A program made the translations under genes and the position numbers. The notes under the pieces are model-generated. The model was not told where the DNA came from and made no database searches. It saw only the letters and a list, made by a program, of their open reading frames with translations. A stretch of 52,057 nt of DNA, taken from positions 1 to 52,057 of the forward strand of contig NZ_JIAK01000023.1 of the NCBI RefSeq assembly GCF_000620765.1, written 5' to 3'. The DNA is from Desulfovermiculus halophilus DSM 18834. Lineage in GTDB: Bacteria; Desulfobacterota; Desulfovibrionia; Desulfovibrionales; Desulfothermaceae. This document shows positions 8,338-16,469 of the stretch, piece after piece (within the stretch, counting starts at the first letter, position 1; each line of letters begins with the position of its first letter).

Positions 8338-9405
8338 ATGCCTGATATCTATGAGCAGCGAAGGGAGAAGCTGCGGGCAAAGCTGGTCGAGCAGGGACTG
8401 GATGCCTACCTGGTCCTCCACCCGGCCAACCGTTATTATTTAAGCGGCTTTGAGCTCCACGATCCCCAGTGCAACGAAAGCGCCGGCGCCCTGGTCGTCG
8501 CGGCAGATGGCAAGGACCGGCTCTGCACCGATCCCAGATATCTGGATGCGGCCAGACGTCTGTGGCCGGAAGAGGATATCTTCATCTACCGCAACAAAAG
8601 GACCCCGGCCCTGGCCGAGTTCCTGGGCAAGCAGCCCTATGCCAGGATCGGGTTTGAAACCAGGATCATGAGCCACGAGCTCTTTGCCGCCCTGAATACC
8701 AAGCTGGACCTCATCCCCCATGTGGGGCTGACAGAAGAGCTGCGGACAGTAAAGGATGAGGTCGAGCTGGAGCACATGCGCGCCTCCTGCACCTTGAATC
8801 ATCATGTTTTTTCCTCCCTGCCCTCCTGGCTGGAGCCCGGGCGGACCGAGCAGGAGCTGGCCTGGCGCATCGAGCGCTGCTTCCGGGAAAACGGGGCCAG
8901 CGAACTGGCTTTTTCGCCCATTGTGGCCGTGAATCAGAACGCGGCCCTGCCTCATTCCATCCCGGGCCCCGATCAGCTCAGTTCCGACTGCCTGCTCCTG
9001 GTCGATGTCGGCGGGCGCTGTCAGGAGTACTGCTCCGACCAGACCCGGACCTTCTGGGCGGGATCCAAACCAAGCGATCGATTCCAGCGTACCCTGGACC
9101 TGGTCCAGGGCGCTCAGCACAAGGCTATCTCCGCGGTCAGGCCGGGGATGGAGATCAAGGATCTCTACCAAACGGCCTGGGCCTACTTTGACCAGCATGG
9201 TGTTGCCGAATATTTCACCCATGCCCTGGGGCACGGCATCGGTCTGGAGACCCATGAGTACCCCGGGCTGGGCCCCAAGGCCCAGGGTGTGCTCCTGCCC
9301 GGCATGGTCATTACAATAGAGCCAGGGCTGTACTACCCCGAATGGGGCGGGATCCGCTGGGAACACATGGTGGTGGTCACCGAAGACGGGGCCGAAGTCC
9401 TGTGA
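8338..9405 (+). CDS. M24 family Xaa-Pro aminopeptidase-like metallopeptidase
   Basis: Cytosolic di-metal peptidase expected to remove N-terminal residues preceding proline. 355 aa from ATG 8338, chosen because GAAGGAGAG lies just upstream; longer reading frames start inside the intergenic repeat. The N-terminal creatinase-like domain (residues 1-~125) precedes the pita-bread catalytic fold. Metal ligands are visible as Asp in LLLVDVG, Asp in CSDQTRT, His in HALGHGIG, Glu in TIEPGLYY and Glu in IRWEHMVVV. The downstream small gene overlaps its stop codon (GTGA). It is not the missing map: methionine aminopeptidases lack the creatinase-like N-terminal domain. Confidence 0.92.
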   Translation: MPDIYEQRREKLRAKLVEQGLDAYLVLHPANRYYLSGFELHDPQCNESAGALVVAADGKDRLCTDPRYLDAARRLWPEEDIFIYRNKRTPALAEFLGKQPYARIGFETRIMSHELFAALNTKLDLIPHVGLTEELRTVKDEVELEHMRASCTLNHHVFSSLPSWLEPGRTEQELAWRIERCFRENGASELAFSPIVAVNQNAALPHSIPGPDQLSSDCLLLVDVGGRCQEYCSDQTRTFWAGSKPSDRFQRTLDLVQGAQHKAISAVRPGMEIKDLYQTAWAYFDQHGVAEYFTHALGHGIGLETHEYPGLGPKAQGVLLPGMVITIEPGLYYPEWGGIRWEHMVVVTEDGAEVL

Positions 9406-9680
9406 AGAAGTCCGCCGTTCCGCCCCCGCCCCCCACATGGTCGCAACGCATGTACATCCGCATCCCCCGGCGGGAAATCGCCTTTTTCAAGTTCATGCTG
9501 GAAGGCGAGCACAACCTGGCCCTGATGACCGTGGTGGACAGATTCGAGGCAGCGATCAGACTGAGCTTTGCTCCGGGCCAGCTGCAGGAAGTGGAGGACT
9601 TTGTGCGCCGGATGGAGGATGAAATGCACGTGGAGAGGCTGCCGGTCCCCGGCAGCTCCTTTGCCTTTGCCACCCCATGA
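9402..9680 (+). CDS. Small protein, DUF4911-like
   Basis: 92 aa from a GTG that overlaps the stop of the M24 peptidase gene (GTGA), a sign of translational coupling. A proline-rich start (five consecutive prolines) is followed by a compact domain containing YIRIPRREIAFFKFMLEGE and LALMTVVDRFEAAIRL. This resembles the DUF4911 family of small sulfate-reducer proteins as I remember it; function unknown. No signal peptide or membrane segment. An ATG-initiated version from MYIRIPRR (9450) is a reasonable alternative start. Confidence 0.6.
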   Translation: MKKSAVPPPPPTWSQRMYIRIPRREIAFFKFMLEGEHNLALMTVVDRFEAAIRLSFAPGQLQEVEDFVRRMEDEMHVERLPVPGSSFAFATP

Positions 9681-9712
9681 TCAGGTGAGTTTCAGCTAAG
9701 TTAGGTGGGACA

Positions 9713-9755
9713 AATCATGGGAGCGTAATGTAAAGAACATTTCGCACCCATTAGT
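9713..9755. repeat. REP-like imperfect palindrome (uninterrupted copy)
   Basis: Two 18-base arms at 9713-9730 and 9738-9755 pair at 14 of 18 positions around a 7-base loop (TAAAGAA), just upstream of the beta-CASP nuclease gene. On the minus strand this 43-base unit matches the two halves at 27401-27423 and 27708-27735 at about 40 of 43 positions. That second copy has a 284-bp insertion in its loop, so this one serves as the empty site. Confidence 0.8.
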
Positions 9756-9767
9756 AAGCGAGGCCGT

Positions 9768-11384
9768 ATGCTCAAAGTGACCTGTCTGGGAGCCACCCAA
9801 ACCGTCACCGGCTCCAACTTCCTACTCCGGACCGACTCCGGCAAGAAATACCTTGTGGACTGCGGCCTCTTCCAGGGCCCGAAAAAGATCGAACGCCGGA
9901 ACTGGTCGGACTGGGACTTTGATCCGGCAGGCATCGATGCCTTGCTCTTGACCCATGCCCATATCGACCACAGCGGCCGGATTCCCAAACTGGTCAAAGA
10001 CGGATTCCGGGGCAGAATTTTGACCACCCATCCCACCGCTGAGCTGTGCCGGATCATGCTCCTGGACTCCGCCCATATCCAGGAGATGCAGGCTGAATGG
10101 GAATCGAAGAAGAGAAAACGCCAGGGCCTTGCCCCGGTGGATCCGCTGTACACCCAAGAGGATGCGGAAAAGGTCATGGAATATATCCATCCGGTGCAGC
10201 GGGACGAGATGATTGAGCTTGAACCCGATCTGCAGGTCAGATTCCGCAACGCCGGGCACATCCTCGGATCTTCCATTGTCGAGCTGTGGACCAGGGACCA
10301 GGATGAGGAGATGAAGGTCATCTTTTCCGGAGACCTGGGACAGGAAGACCAGCTCATTGTCCAGGATCCCCATCAGATCTTGAATGCCGACCACCTGTTT
10401 GTGGAGTCAACCTATGGGGACCGCAATCACCGGTCCTTTGACCAGAGCAAGGAAGAACTGCTCCAGGCCATCATGTACAGCGCCCGGGCCGGTGAAAAGG
10501 TGCTCATTCCGGCCTTTGCCGTGGAGCGGACCCAGGAGATCCTGTATATCCTGGGCGAATTTCACCGCCAGGGCCGTCTTCCGGACATCCCGGTCTTTCT
10601 GGACAGTCCCCTGGCGATCAAGGCCACTGAGATCTTCCGACAAAATCCCAGGGATTACGACCAGGATGCCCGGGCCCTGGTCAGCAGGGGGGTGGACCCT
10701 TTTGACCTCCCGGACCTGACCTTCACCTCCTCCACTCAGGAATCAATGGACCTGAACGCCAGACAGGGCCCGGCGATTATTATCGCCGGCAATGGCATGT
10801 GCACCGCCGGGCGCATAGTGCACCATCTCAAGCACAATCTGTGGCGGCAAGGATGCAGTGTGGTCATTGTCGGCTTTCAGGTCGCCGGGAGTACCGGCCG
10901 GATGCTTGTGGACGGAGCCAAGAAGGTCAAGGTCCTGGGCGAAAACATATCAGTCCGGGCCAAGGTGTTCACTATTGGCGGATTTTCAGCCCATGCGGAT
11001 CAAAGCGGCCTTTTGACCTGGATCGGGCACTTCCGCAATCATCCCAAGGTGTATCTGGTCCATGGGGAGGAAAGGGCGAGCACCGCCCTGGCCCAGGCCA
11101 TACGCAGCCGCATCGGTTTTGAGGTCCACATTCCCCAGTGGAAAGAGAGCCTGCTCCTCAAGCCCCGCCAGGAAGTAGAGGAGGTTTTTGCCAAGGAGAC
11201 CGGTGAGGCGGACTTTGCTGCTGCCACATACAACTCTGTGATCGATGTGGAACGGTTGATCAAGGAGCTGAAAAAAAAGATTCAGGATCCAGAATGGGCC
11301 AAAAACCTGGACGAGGAAGACCTGGACCGGCTGCAATCCTGGTACCAGGACCTGCAGACCATGCTTGGAGAGAAAGATGCCTGA
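9768..11384 (+). CDS. Beta-CASP metallo-beta-lactamase-fold RNA nuclease/hydrolase
   Basis: Belongs to the YSH1/CPSF-like family, whose studied members process or degrade RNA. 538 aa. Motifs run in order: SGKKYLVDCGLFQG, the metal site THAHIDHSG (about residues 62-70), NAGHILGS, FSGDLG and the beta-CASP part with VESTYGDRNH. These are followed by GNGMCTAGR, the final metal histidine in GGFSAHADQ, and VHGEERA. A charged C-terminal extension of about 60 residues (KELKKKIQDPEW) follows. ATG 9768 gives the expected MLKVTCLGATQTVTGS start. Its stop codon overlaps the start of the tandem cNMP-binding protein gene, so the two are probably co-expressed. Confidence 0.88.
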   Translation: MLKVTCLGATQTVTGSNFLLRTDSGKKYLVDCGLFQGPKKIERRNWSDWDFDPAGIDALLLTHAHIDHSGRIPKLVKDGFRGRILTTHPTAELCRIMLLDSAHIQEMQAEWESKKRKRQGLAPVDPLYTQEDAEKVMEYIHPVQRDEMIELEPDLQVRFRNAGHILGSSIVELWTRDQDEEMKVIFSGDLGQEDQLIVQDPHQILNADHLFVESTYGDRNHRSFDQSKEELLQAIMYSARAGEKVLIPAFAVERTQEILYILGEFHRQGRLPDIPVFLDSPLAIKATEIFRQNPRDYDQDARALVSRGVDPFDLPDLTFTSSTQESMDLNARQGPAIIIAGNGMCTAGRIVHHLKHNLWRQGCSVVIVGFQVAGSTGRMLVDGAKKVKVLGENISVRAKVFTIGGFSAHADQSGLLTWIGHFRNHPKVYLVHGEERASTALAQAIRSRIGFEVHIPQWKESLLLKPRQEVEEVFAKETGEADFAAATYNSVIDVERLIKELKKKIQDPEWAKNLDEEDLDRLQSWYQDLQTMLGEKDA

Positions 11385-12096
11385 GCCGTCGTTCATCACT
11401 GTTTCACCCGGAGATAGGATCTTTGCCCAGAATGAACGCGTAGAAGCCGTCTATCACCTGCTGCACGGCGAGGTCAGCCTGTGGCGCAACGGCTGGTCCG
11501 GAGGCAGACTCACTGCCGGCCACATCCTGGGGCTGGACGGTGCCTACGCCCCGGACTGCCTGCACCCGTGCACCGCCCTGGCTGAGAATGAATGCCGCCT
11601 GGCCGCCTTTGCCCTGGAGCACGTCCCCGAGGCCCTGCTGGATGCCCCCCAAATGGCGGAGAGGGTCCTGTTCAGCCTGGCCAGACAGCTCCACTATGAA
11701 TGGGAACGATCAAGCTTTTCCGGCAGGGGAAACAACGAACGTGCTTTTCTGGGGCGGATTCTGAACGTTGAGCGCGGAGAGACCGTCATCCGGGAAGGGG
11801 AAAGAACAGACCAGGTATACCGGATAATTGCCACCGACCAGGGACTGGAGGTTTCCCGGCAGGGAACCGTCCTTTCCATCCTGGATCAGCCCGGAGAGTT
11901 CTTCGGAGAGATGGCCGCTGTCCTGGGCCAGCCCCGGACAGCGACTGTCCGCTCCCTGGGCCGGTCAACCCTGGAAGCCTATCCAGCCCGTCTTCTGCCC
12001 CAAATCGTGTCCGACTATCCTGAGCTCAGCTGGCGGGTGATCCAGGGGCTCAGCCAGAGGCTGCAGGCCGCTAACGCCGGGCTGCACTCCCGGTGA
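11377..12096 (+). CDS. Protein with tandem cyclic-nucleotide-binding (CRP-type) domains
   Basis: 239 aa from ATG 11377 (GGAG upstream), overlapping the nuclease stop. Two cupin-like cNMP-binding domains are visible. The first, about residues 1-110, is divergent (FITVSPGDRIFAQNERVEAVYHLL). The second, about 125-230, is more canonical (VERGETVIREGERTDQVYRI, PGEFFGEMAAVLGQPRTATV). The second has the phosphate-binding cassette-like FGEMAAVLGQPRTATV segment. No helix-turn-helix DNA-binding domain follows, so it is probably not a transcription factor but an allosteric partner. A receptor adenylate cyclase lies 3.3 kb away. Confidence 0.82.
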   Translation: MPEPSFITVSPGDRIFAQNERVEAVYHLLHGEVSLWRNGWSGGRLTAGHILGLDGAYAPDCLHPCTALAENECRLAAFALEHVPEALLDAPQMAERVLFSLARQLHYEWERSSFSGRGNNERAFLGRILNVERGETVIREGERTDQVYRIIATDQGLEVSRQGTVLSILDQPGEFFGEMAAVLGQPRTATVRSLGRSTLEAYPARLLPQIVSDYPELSWRVIQGLSQRLQAANAGLHSR

Positions 12097-12124
12097 GACC
12101 TGGAGCCCGGAGCAGGCCTCAAAC

Positions 12125-12946
12125 CTAAGTAAGGTCGAAGAACTCCCGGGCGTTTTGTCCGGTCTCTTCCCATATCTGGACTGGGTCCTGCCCTGTAAGC
12201 TCTGCCACCTTCAAGGCGGTAAAGATGGTCATGGCCGGTTCATTGCGCTTTCCCCGATAGGGTTCCGGGGCCAAAAACGGGCAGTCCGTCTCCAGAACCA
12301 TCCTGGAGCGGGGGATGGTCCGCACCGCTTCCTGGATCCCGGTGGCTTTGGAATAGGTCACCGTGCCAGGTATGGATATCCGCCACCCCCGGCTGAGGAT
12401 CTCTGCCGCCAAGTCCGGGCCGCCTCCAAAGCAGTGCCAGAGCAATGGACGCTGGGCATACCCTGCCCGATCCAGGATGCGCAGGGTATCCTCCTCGGCA
12501 TCCCGGGAATGAATTACCACTGGAAGATCCAGGTCCCTGGCCAGCTCCAGTTGAGCCTGGAATGCATCCTGCTGCAGGTTGCGGGGGGCGCGGTCCCGGT
12601 AATAGTCCAGCCCGATCTCGCCCACGGCCTTGATCCGGTCATCCTCCTCTATTGCCTCCTGGATCCGGACCAGACATCCATGGTCCGCATCCCGGGCCCC
12701 GTGGGGATGAACCCCCAGGACGAAAAACACCTGGGGCCGATGGGCAAACAGGTCCTTATTCTGCTCATAGGCCTGGGGGCCGAGGAACACGTTGCCGATA
12801 TGGGCCAGGCCGGTCTGCTCCGCCCTTCCCAGGACCTGGGAGACATCATCTTTGAGCTCCGGCAGATCCAAATGGGCGTGGGTATCCACTCCATGCCCCG
12901 CCACAGCGAGGCTTTCCGGGGTCGGTCTTTTTCGTTTCTTGGACAT
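12125..12946 (-). CDS. TatD family metal-dependent hydrolase/DNase
   Basis: TIM-barrel metallohydrolase; relatives act as 3'-5' exonucleases in DNA repair or on D-aminoacyl substrates. 273 aa from ATG 12946 (MSKKRKRP), which has GGAG seven bases upstream. Metal ligands are visible in DTHAHLDLP (HxH), GEIGLDYY (Glu), VVIHSRDAEE (His), LLWHCFGG (His) and LETDCPFL (Asp). The N-terminus has a basic extension of about 20 residues before the first motif. It runs convergently with the cNMP-binding gene, 28 bases apart. Confidence 0.92.
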   Translation of the reverse strand: MSKKRKRPTPESLAVAGHGVDTHAHLDLPELKDDVSQVLGRAEQTGLAHIGNVFLGPQAYEQNKDLFAHRPQVFFVLGVHPHGARDADHGCLVRIQEAIEEDDRIKAVGEIGLDYYRDRAPRNLQQDAFQAQLELARDLDLPVVIHSRDAEEDTLRILDRAGYAQRPLLWHCFGGGPDLAAEILSRGWRISIPGTVTYSKATGIQEAVRTIPRSRMVLETDCPFLAPEPYRGKRNEPAMTIFTALKVAELTGQDPVQIWEETGQNAREFFDLT

Positions 12947-12994
12947 AATCTCCATGCTCGTAAGGTATGCGCGTGCACCTGGTGCGGTGAACGC

Positions 12995-13023
12995 AGAAAG
13001 GCCGGGTGTGACCCGGCCTTTCT
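12995..13023 (-). terminator. Rho-independent-like terminator after the hsp20 pair
   Basis: Perfect 13-bp stem with a 3-base loop (arms 12995-13007 and 13011-13023, AGAAAGGCCGGGT type). It lies 30 bases after the downstream hsp20 stop and before tatD on the minus strand. The T-rich part is within the right arm (CCTTTCT) rather than a long tail. Could also limit read-through into tatD. Confidence 0.65.
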
Positions 13024-13053
13024 GTCTCGTTTTCAGCCTTGCGCCGGCTGGGA

Positions 13054-13413
13054 TCAGTCTTGCTGGATTTCGATCTTCCGCGGCTTGAGTTCTTCAGCCT
13101 TGGGCAGATGCAGCTTGAGCAGTCCGTTCTTCAGGTTGGCCTTGATATTGTTTGCATCCACCGCGTCGGAAAGGGTGAACTTGCGGATATAGTGGACATT
13201 TCCGAACTCATTCTCGATGAACCGTTCTGTCTGGTTGTGCTCGTAGGAGGTATCCGCCTCAACGGTCAAGGTGTTCTTGTCCGCTGATATAACCAGATCG
13301 TCACTCTTGACTCCCGGCATATCCATGAGGATGTAGAATGCCTCGTTTTCCTGCAAAATATCTGCTGCCGGGCGGATACGGGGCAATTCCCTGCTCGTGG
13401 TCATTTCAGTCAT
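13054..13413 (-). CDS. Hsp20/alpha-crystallin small heat shock protein (second copy)
   Basis: ATP-independent holdase that keeps unfolding proteins soluble. 119 aa from ATG 13413 (MTEMTTS), preceded by GGGGGGAGAGG; the open frame extends further but that part overlaps the upstream gene. The alpha-crystallin domain spans about residues 22-115 with DMPGVKSDDLVIS, FGNVHYIRKFTLSD and the NGLLKLHLPKAEELKPRKI strand pair. It lacks an obvious C-terminal IXI tail beyond KIEIQQD. The 13-base gap from the other hsp20 gene indicates one operon. Confidence 0.94.
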   Translation of the reverse strand: MTEMTTSRELPRIRPAADILQENEAFYILMDMPGVKSDDLVISADKNTLTVEADTSYEHNQTERFIENEFGNVHYIRKFTLSDAVDANNIKANLKNGLLKLHLPKAEELKPRKIEIQQD

Positions 13414-13426
13414 GGCCTCTCCCCCC

Positions 13427-13840
13427 TTAGGCGGTTTCGATGCTGATCTGTTTGGGTTTGATTTCCTCGGCCTTGGGCAAAGTAATCTGCAGCAGTCCAT
13501 CCTTCATCCGCGCGCTTACTTTGTCCCGTTCGATCTTCACATTTAAATTCACTATACGCTGAAATGATCCTGTGGGCCTCTCCTGCCGAAAATAGCGTCC
13601 AGGCTCTGTCTTGCGTTCACCTTTGATTATAAGGCTCTCATCGGACAAGGTGACATCGATGTCGTCAATATTCATTCCCGGCAGTTCACCCCGGATATAA
13701 ATATTGCTGTCATCTTCGCTGATATTTAACGGCGGATAGGCAAGCCTGCGCTGACTCAGATTGACAGGATGCCACAACTCATCAAACACTCTCTCTATAT
13801 TCCGGGGAAAATCATAAAGGCTGGTAAAATCGAGAACCAT
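13427..13840 (-). CDS. Hsp20/alpha-crystallin small heat shock protein (first copy)
   Basis: 137 aa from ATG 13840 (MVLDFTSLYDFP), chosen for a perfect AGGAGGTGG site just upstream. The alpha-crystallin domain includes GELPGMNIDDIDVTLSD, ERPTGSFQRIVNLNV and the MKDGLLQITLPKAEEIKPKQI end. Diverged from its downstream neighbour but of the same family, so the two may form mixed oligomers (inference). A good sigma-70-like promoter lies about 60-80 bases upstream; I see no CIRCE inverted repeat or clear sigma-32 site. Confidence 0.95.
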   Translation of the reverse strand: MVLDFTSLYDFPRNIERVFDELWHPVNLSQRRLAYPPLNISEDDSNIYIRGELPGMNIDDIDVTLSDESLIIKGERKTEPGRYFRQERPTGSFQRIVNLNVKIERDKVSARMKDGLLQITLPKAEEIKPKQISIETA

Positions 13841-13895
13841 AATTTCCACCTCCTGTTTATTTCCGGACTCCTGCGGGTATTCTGCGTTACTTGCA

Positions 13896-13923
13896 TAAAT
13901 AAGCACTCTGGGCAGGCTGTCAA
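13896..13923 (-). promoter_or_regulatory. Candidate promoter of the hsp20 operon
   Basis: On the minus strand TTGACA (13918-13923) and TATTTA (13896-13901) are 16 bases apart. Transcription would start near 13889, leaving a leader of about 50 bases before ATG 13840. Looks like a housekeeping-type promoter rather than a sigma-32 one. Confidence 0.5.
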
Positions 13924-14001
13924 TATATGGAGGTGGATCAAGAACAGAAATCGGCGTGCGAATATTCCCCGGCCTTGTGGGTTTTGCCTGCCGGAGGCCG
14001 G

Positions 14002-14193
14002 CTACCGACCCTCTTCCGGCCACTTCTGCAGGTCAACAGCTTCTTCTACAAGCATTATGGGTATCTCGTCCCGGATGGGATAGACCACTGCACAGGACCG
14101 GCAGATGAGGCCGTCTTCCTGGGCGGTCAGTTCCAAATCCCCCTTGCATTCCGGGCAGACCAGGATATCCAGTAGCTCCTTGTTTAATGCCAT
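14002..14193 (-). CDS. Trm112/YcaR-like zinc-ribbon small protein
   Basis: 63 aa from ATG 14193, with TTGGAGGG upstream. It opens MALNKELLDILVCPECKGDL and has a second Cys pair in LICRSCAVVYPIRDEIPIML, the hallmark of the Trm112/UPF0434 family. Eukaryotic and archaeal Trm112 activate methyltransferases; the bacterial role is less clear. It is divergent from the PHP phosphoesterase gene. The 127-base gap between them holds no recognisable element. Confidence 0.9.
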   Translation of the reverse strand: MALNKELLDILVCPECKGDLELTAQEDGLICRSCAVVYPIRDEIPIMLVEEAVDLQKWPEEGR

Positions 14194-14320
14194 GTTCCCT
14201 CCAAGGGTTTGATCATTGCATCTTGCCAGGCAGTCCAGGGTAGCGTATATCCACATGCGTCCGGGGAAACAAGAAGAGCCGTACGCGTATAGGTCCCCTG
14301 AACGAATACGAACGCCCGAT

Positions 14321-15199
14321 ATGTCTGAAATCGATCTGCATACCCACAGCACCGCATCCGACGGCAGCCTCTCCCCGGAAGAGCTGGTCCGGGCCGGCAA
14401 AAAGGCCGGTCTGCGGGCCCTGGCCCTGACGGATCACGACACCGTCTCCGGGCTGCACCAGGCTCTCCTGGCAGGACAGGAACAGGGGCTGGAAGTCATC
14501 CCGGGTTGTGAACTAAACGTGCAGTCCCCCAAAGGCTTCATGCATCTTTTGGGCCTGTGGATACCTGTCCGACCACCAAAGCTCCAGGCGACACTGGCCT
14601 GGCTGCAGGATATGCGCAGGCAGCGCAACGAACGGATCATGGCCGCCCTGCGTTCCCTGGGTATATCCATTGCAGACCGGGAAGTCAAAGAACAGGCCAA
14701 AGGGGAAAGCATCGGCAGGCCGCATATCGCCCAGACCCTGGTCCACAAGGGCGTGGTCGACAGTCTTGAACAGGCCTTTGCCCGGTTTGTCGGCTCCACG
14801 GGTCAGGCCTATGTGCCCAAGGTCAAGCTCTCGGCCGGGCAGGCAATTTCGATTCTGAAGCAGGAGCAGGCCACGGTGATCCTGGCCCATCCATACTCCC
14901 TGCGCATGACAAACCAGGAGTTCACTGCGCACCTGAAGCACATGCAGGCCATGGGGCTGGACGGCCTGGAGGTGTATTACCCTGAGCACACTGCGGAGCA
15001 GACCCGGCTGTATGCCTCCCTGGCCCGGGACCTGAACCTCGTGCTCAGCGGGGGATCGGACTTTCACGGCCGGATCAAGCCGGATATCAGCCTGGGAAGG
15101 GGCCGCGGGGACCTTGACCTGCCCTACAGCCTGGTGGAAAAAATGAAGGCTGCCCGAAGGCGGCAGGGCCTGCCGGTGGAGATTAGGCAGACCGGGTGA
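14321..15199 (+). CDS. PHP domain phosphoesterase (RNase AM/TrpH-like)
   Basis: 292 aa from ATG 14321. PHP-domain metal motifs are visible: DLHTHSTASDGSLSPEE (residues 5-21), LALTDHDTVSG, PGCELNV, ILAHPYSLR and GGSDFHGRIKPDI, the usual set for a tri-metal phosphoesterase. Close relatives act as 5'-3' exoribonucleases or on 3',5'-bisphosphonucleotides. No strong ribosome-binding site precedes the ATG. The next gene starts at a GTG overlapping its stop (GTGA), so the pair is coupled. Confidence 0.88.
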   Translation: MSEIDLHTHSTASDGSLSPEELVRAGKKAGLRALALTDHDTVSGLHQALLAGQEQGLEVIPGCELNVQSPKGFMHLLGLWIPVRPPKLQATLAWLQDMRRQRNERIMAALRSLGISIADREVKEQAKGESIGRPHIAQTLVHKGVVDSLEQAFARFVGSTGQAYVPKVKLSAGQAISILKQEQATVILAHPYSLRMTNQEFTAHLKHMQAMGLDGLEVYYPEHTAEQTRLYASLARDLNLVLSGGSDFHGRIKPDISLGRGRGDLDLPYSLVEKMKAARRRQGLPVEIRQTG

Positions 15200-16455
15200 A
15201 GCACCGCAGCATGTACCCTGAGCTTCTGGCCCCAGCGGGCTCTCCGGAACGGCTGGATACAGCCCTGACCTACGGTGCAGACGCCGTGTACCTGGGAGGG
15301 ACTGATCTCAACCTTCGGGCCCAGACCCCCGGCTTTTCGCCAGCAGAGCTGAACCAGGCCCTGCACACCGCTCATGCCCAAAACCGTAGGATTTACTACT
15401 GCCTGAACATCCTGCCCCACCCGGAGCAGATTCCCCTGGTCCAGGAACAGCTGCAGGGCCTTGAGGGCACGAGCGTGGATGCCCTGATCGCCGCAGATCC
15501 CGGGGTCATTCGGCTGGCCAGAAAAATCCTGCCCCGGATCCCCATCCACATCAGTACCCAGGCCAACACCTCCAACCCGCACGCCGCCGCCTTCTGGCAG
15601 GATCAGGGCGCCAGCCGGGTCAACCTGGCCCGGGAGCTGGACTTGAGGGCGGTGCGCGCCATTCGACGGGCGGTTCCGGATCTCGAGCTCGAATCCTTTG
15701 TTCACGGGGCCATGTGCATGGCCATCTCCGGACGCTGCCACATGAGCGCCCACCTCACCCGGCGCTCGGCCAACCAGGGCCTGTGCACCCAGCCCTGCCG
15801 CTTCAAATACAGGAGCGTGTTCCTGGAGGAAGCCCAAAGGACCGGAGAACCCACCTGGGAGGCCTTGGAGGACGAGGCTTTTACAACCCTGCTGGCCAGC
15901 GAGGATCTGGCCCTGATCGACTTCCTGCCCTGGCTGAGCAAGGCCGGGATGGACAGCCTGAAGATAGAAGGCCGGATGAAGACCAGCTCGTATCTGGCCC
16001 AGGTTGTGGACATCTACGCCACCGCCCTGGCCGACATTCGGCGCAAGACCTTCCGGCCCGGGCTGTATTGGCGGGAGCTGCAGCTGGTGGCCACCCGCCC
16101 CCTGTGCACCGGATTTTTCCTCCCCGGCAGGCGAAAACGCCTGTTCACCCCTGAACGGACCCAGCCCAGGGCCCCGGTCCTGGCCAAAATCCTTTGCAGG
16201 GACGGTCCGGACACGTGGAGGATCAGCCTCAGGCACAGATGGGAGTCCGGCCGGAAGGTGCAGATCCTGGTCCCCGGCCTCAGGCGCCCGGAGCTCTCCC
16301 CGGCAGTCTACAGCCTGGAGTCCCTGACCGGTGACCCGGCAGATGCCCTGCACTCCGGTCAGGAGGGCCTCCTTCGCTCAGACCATCCGGACCTCCGGCC
16401 GGGACTTATGCTCCGGGCATATCCAGAACAGTCCCCGGAGGACGACAGGGAATAG
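15196..16455 (+). CDS. Peptidase U32 family protein (TrhP/YegQ-like)
   Basis: 419 aa from GTG 15196, which overlaps the PHP gene stop. It starts PELLAPAGSPERLDTALTYG and contains the U32 signature FVHGAMCMAISGRC followed by SANQGLCTQPCRF. These cysteines in studied U32 proteins bind an iron-sulfur cluster. Family members hydroxylate tRNA (TrhP) or rRNA (RlhA) or take part in ubiquinone hydroxylation; despite the name, peptidase activity is doubtful. KIEGRMKTSSYLAQVVDIY is the typical C-terminal domain motif. The length is close to YegQ. Confidence 0.88.
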   Translation: MKHRSMYPELLAPAGSPERLDTALTYGADAVYLGGTDLNLRAQTPGFSPAELNQALHTAHAQNRRIYYCLNILPHPEQIPLVQEQLQGLEGTSVDALIAADPGVIRLARKILPRIPIHISTQANTSNPHAAAFWQDQGASRVNLARELDLRAVRAIRRAVPDLELESFVHGAMCMAISGRCHMSAHLTRRSANQGLCTQPCRFKYRSVFLEEAQRTGEPTWEALEDEAFTTLLASEDLALIDFLPWLSKAGMDSLKIEGRMKTSSYLAQVVDIYATALADIRRKTFRPGLYWRELQLVATRPLCTGFFLPGRRKRLFTPERTQPRAPVLAKILCRDGPDTWRISLRHRWESGRKVQILVPGLRRPELSPAVYSLESLTGDPADALHSGQEGLLRSDHPDLRPGLMLRAYPEQSPEDDRE

Positions 16456-16469
16456 ACCTCATCCTGGCC

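Noticed and set aside
13841-13940. Sigma-32 or CIRCE control of the hsp20 operon
   Set aside because: No CIRCE inverted repeat and no good sigma-32 boxes were seen; a sigma-70-like promoter fits better.
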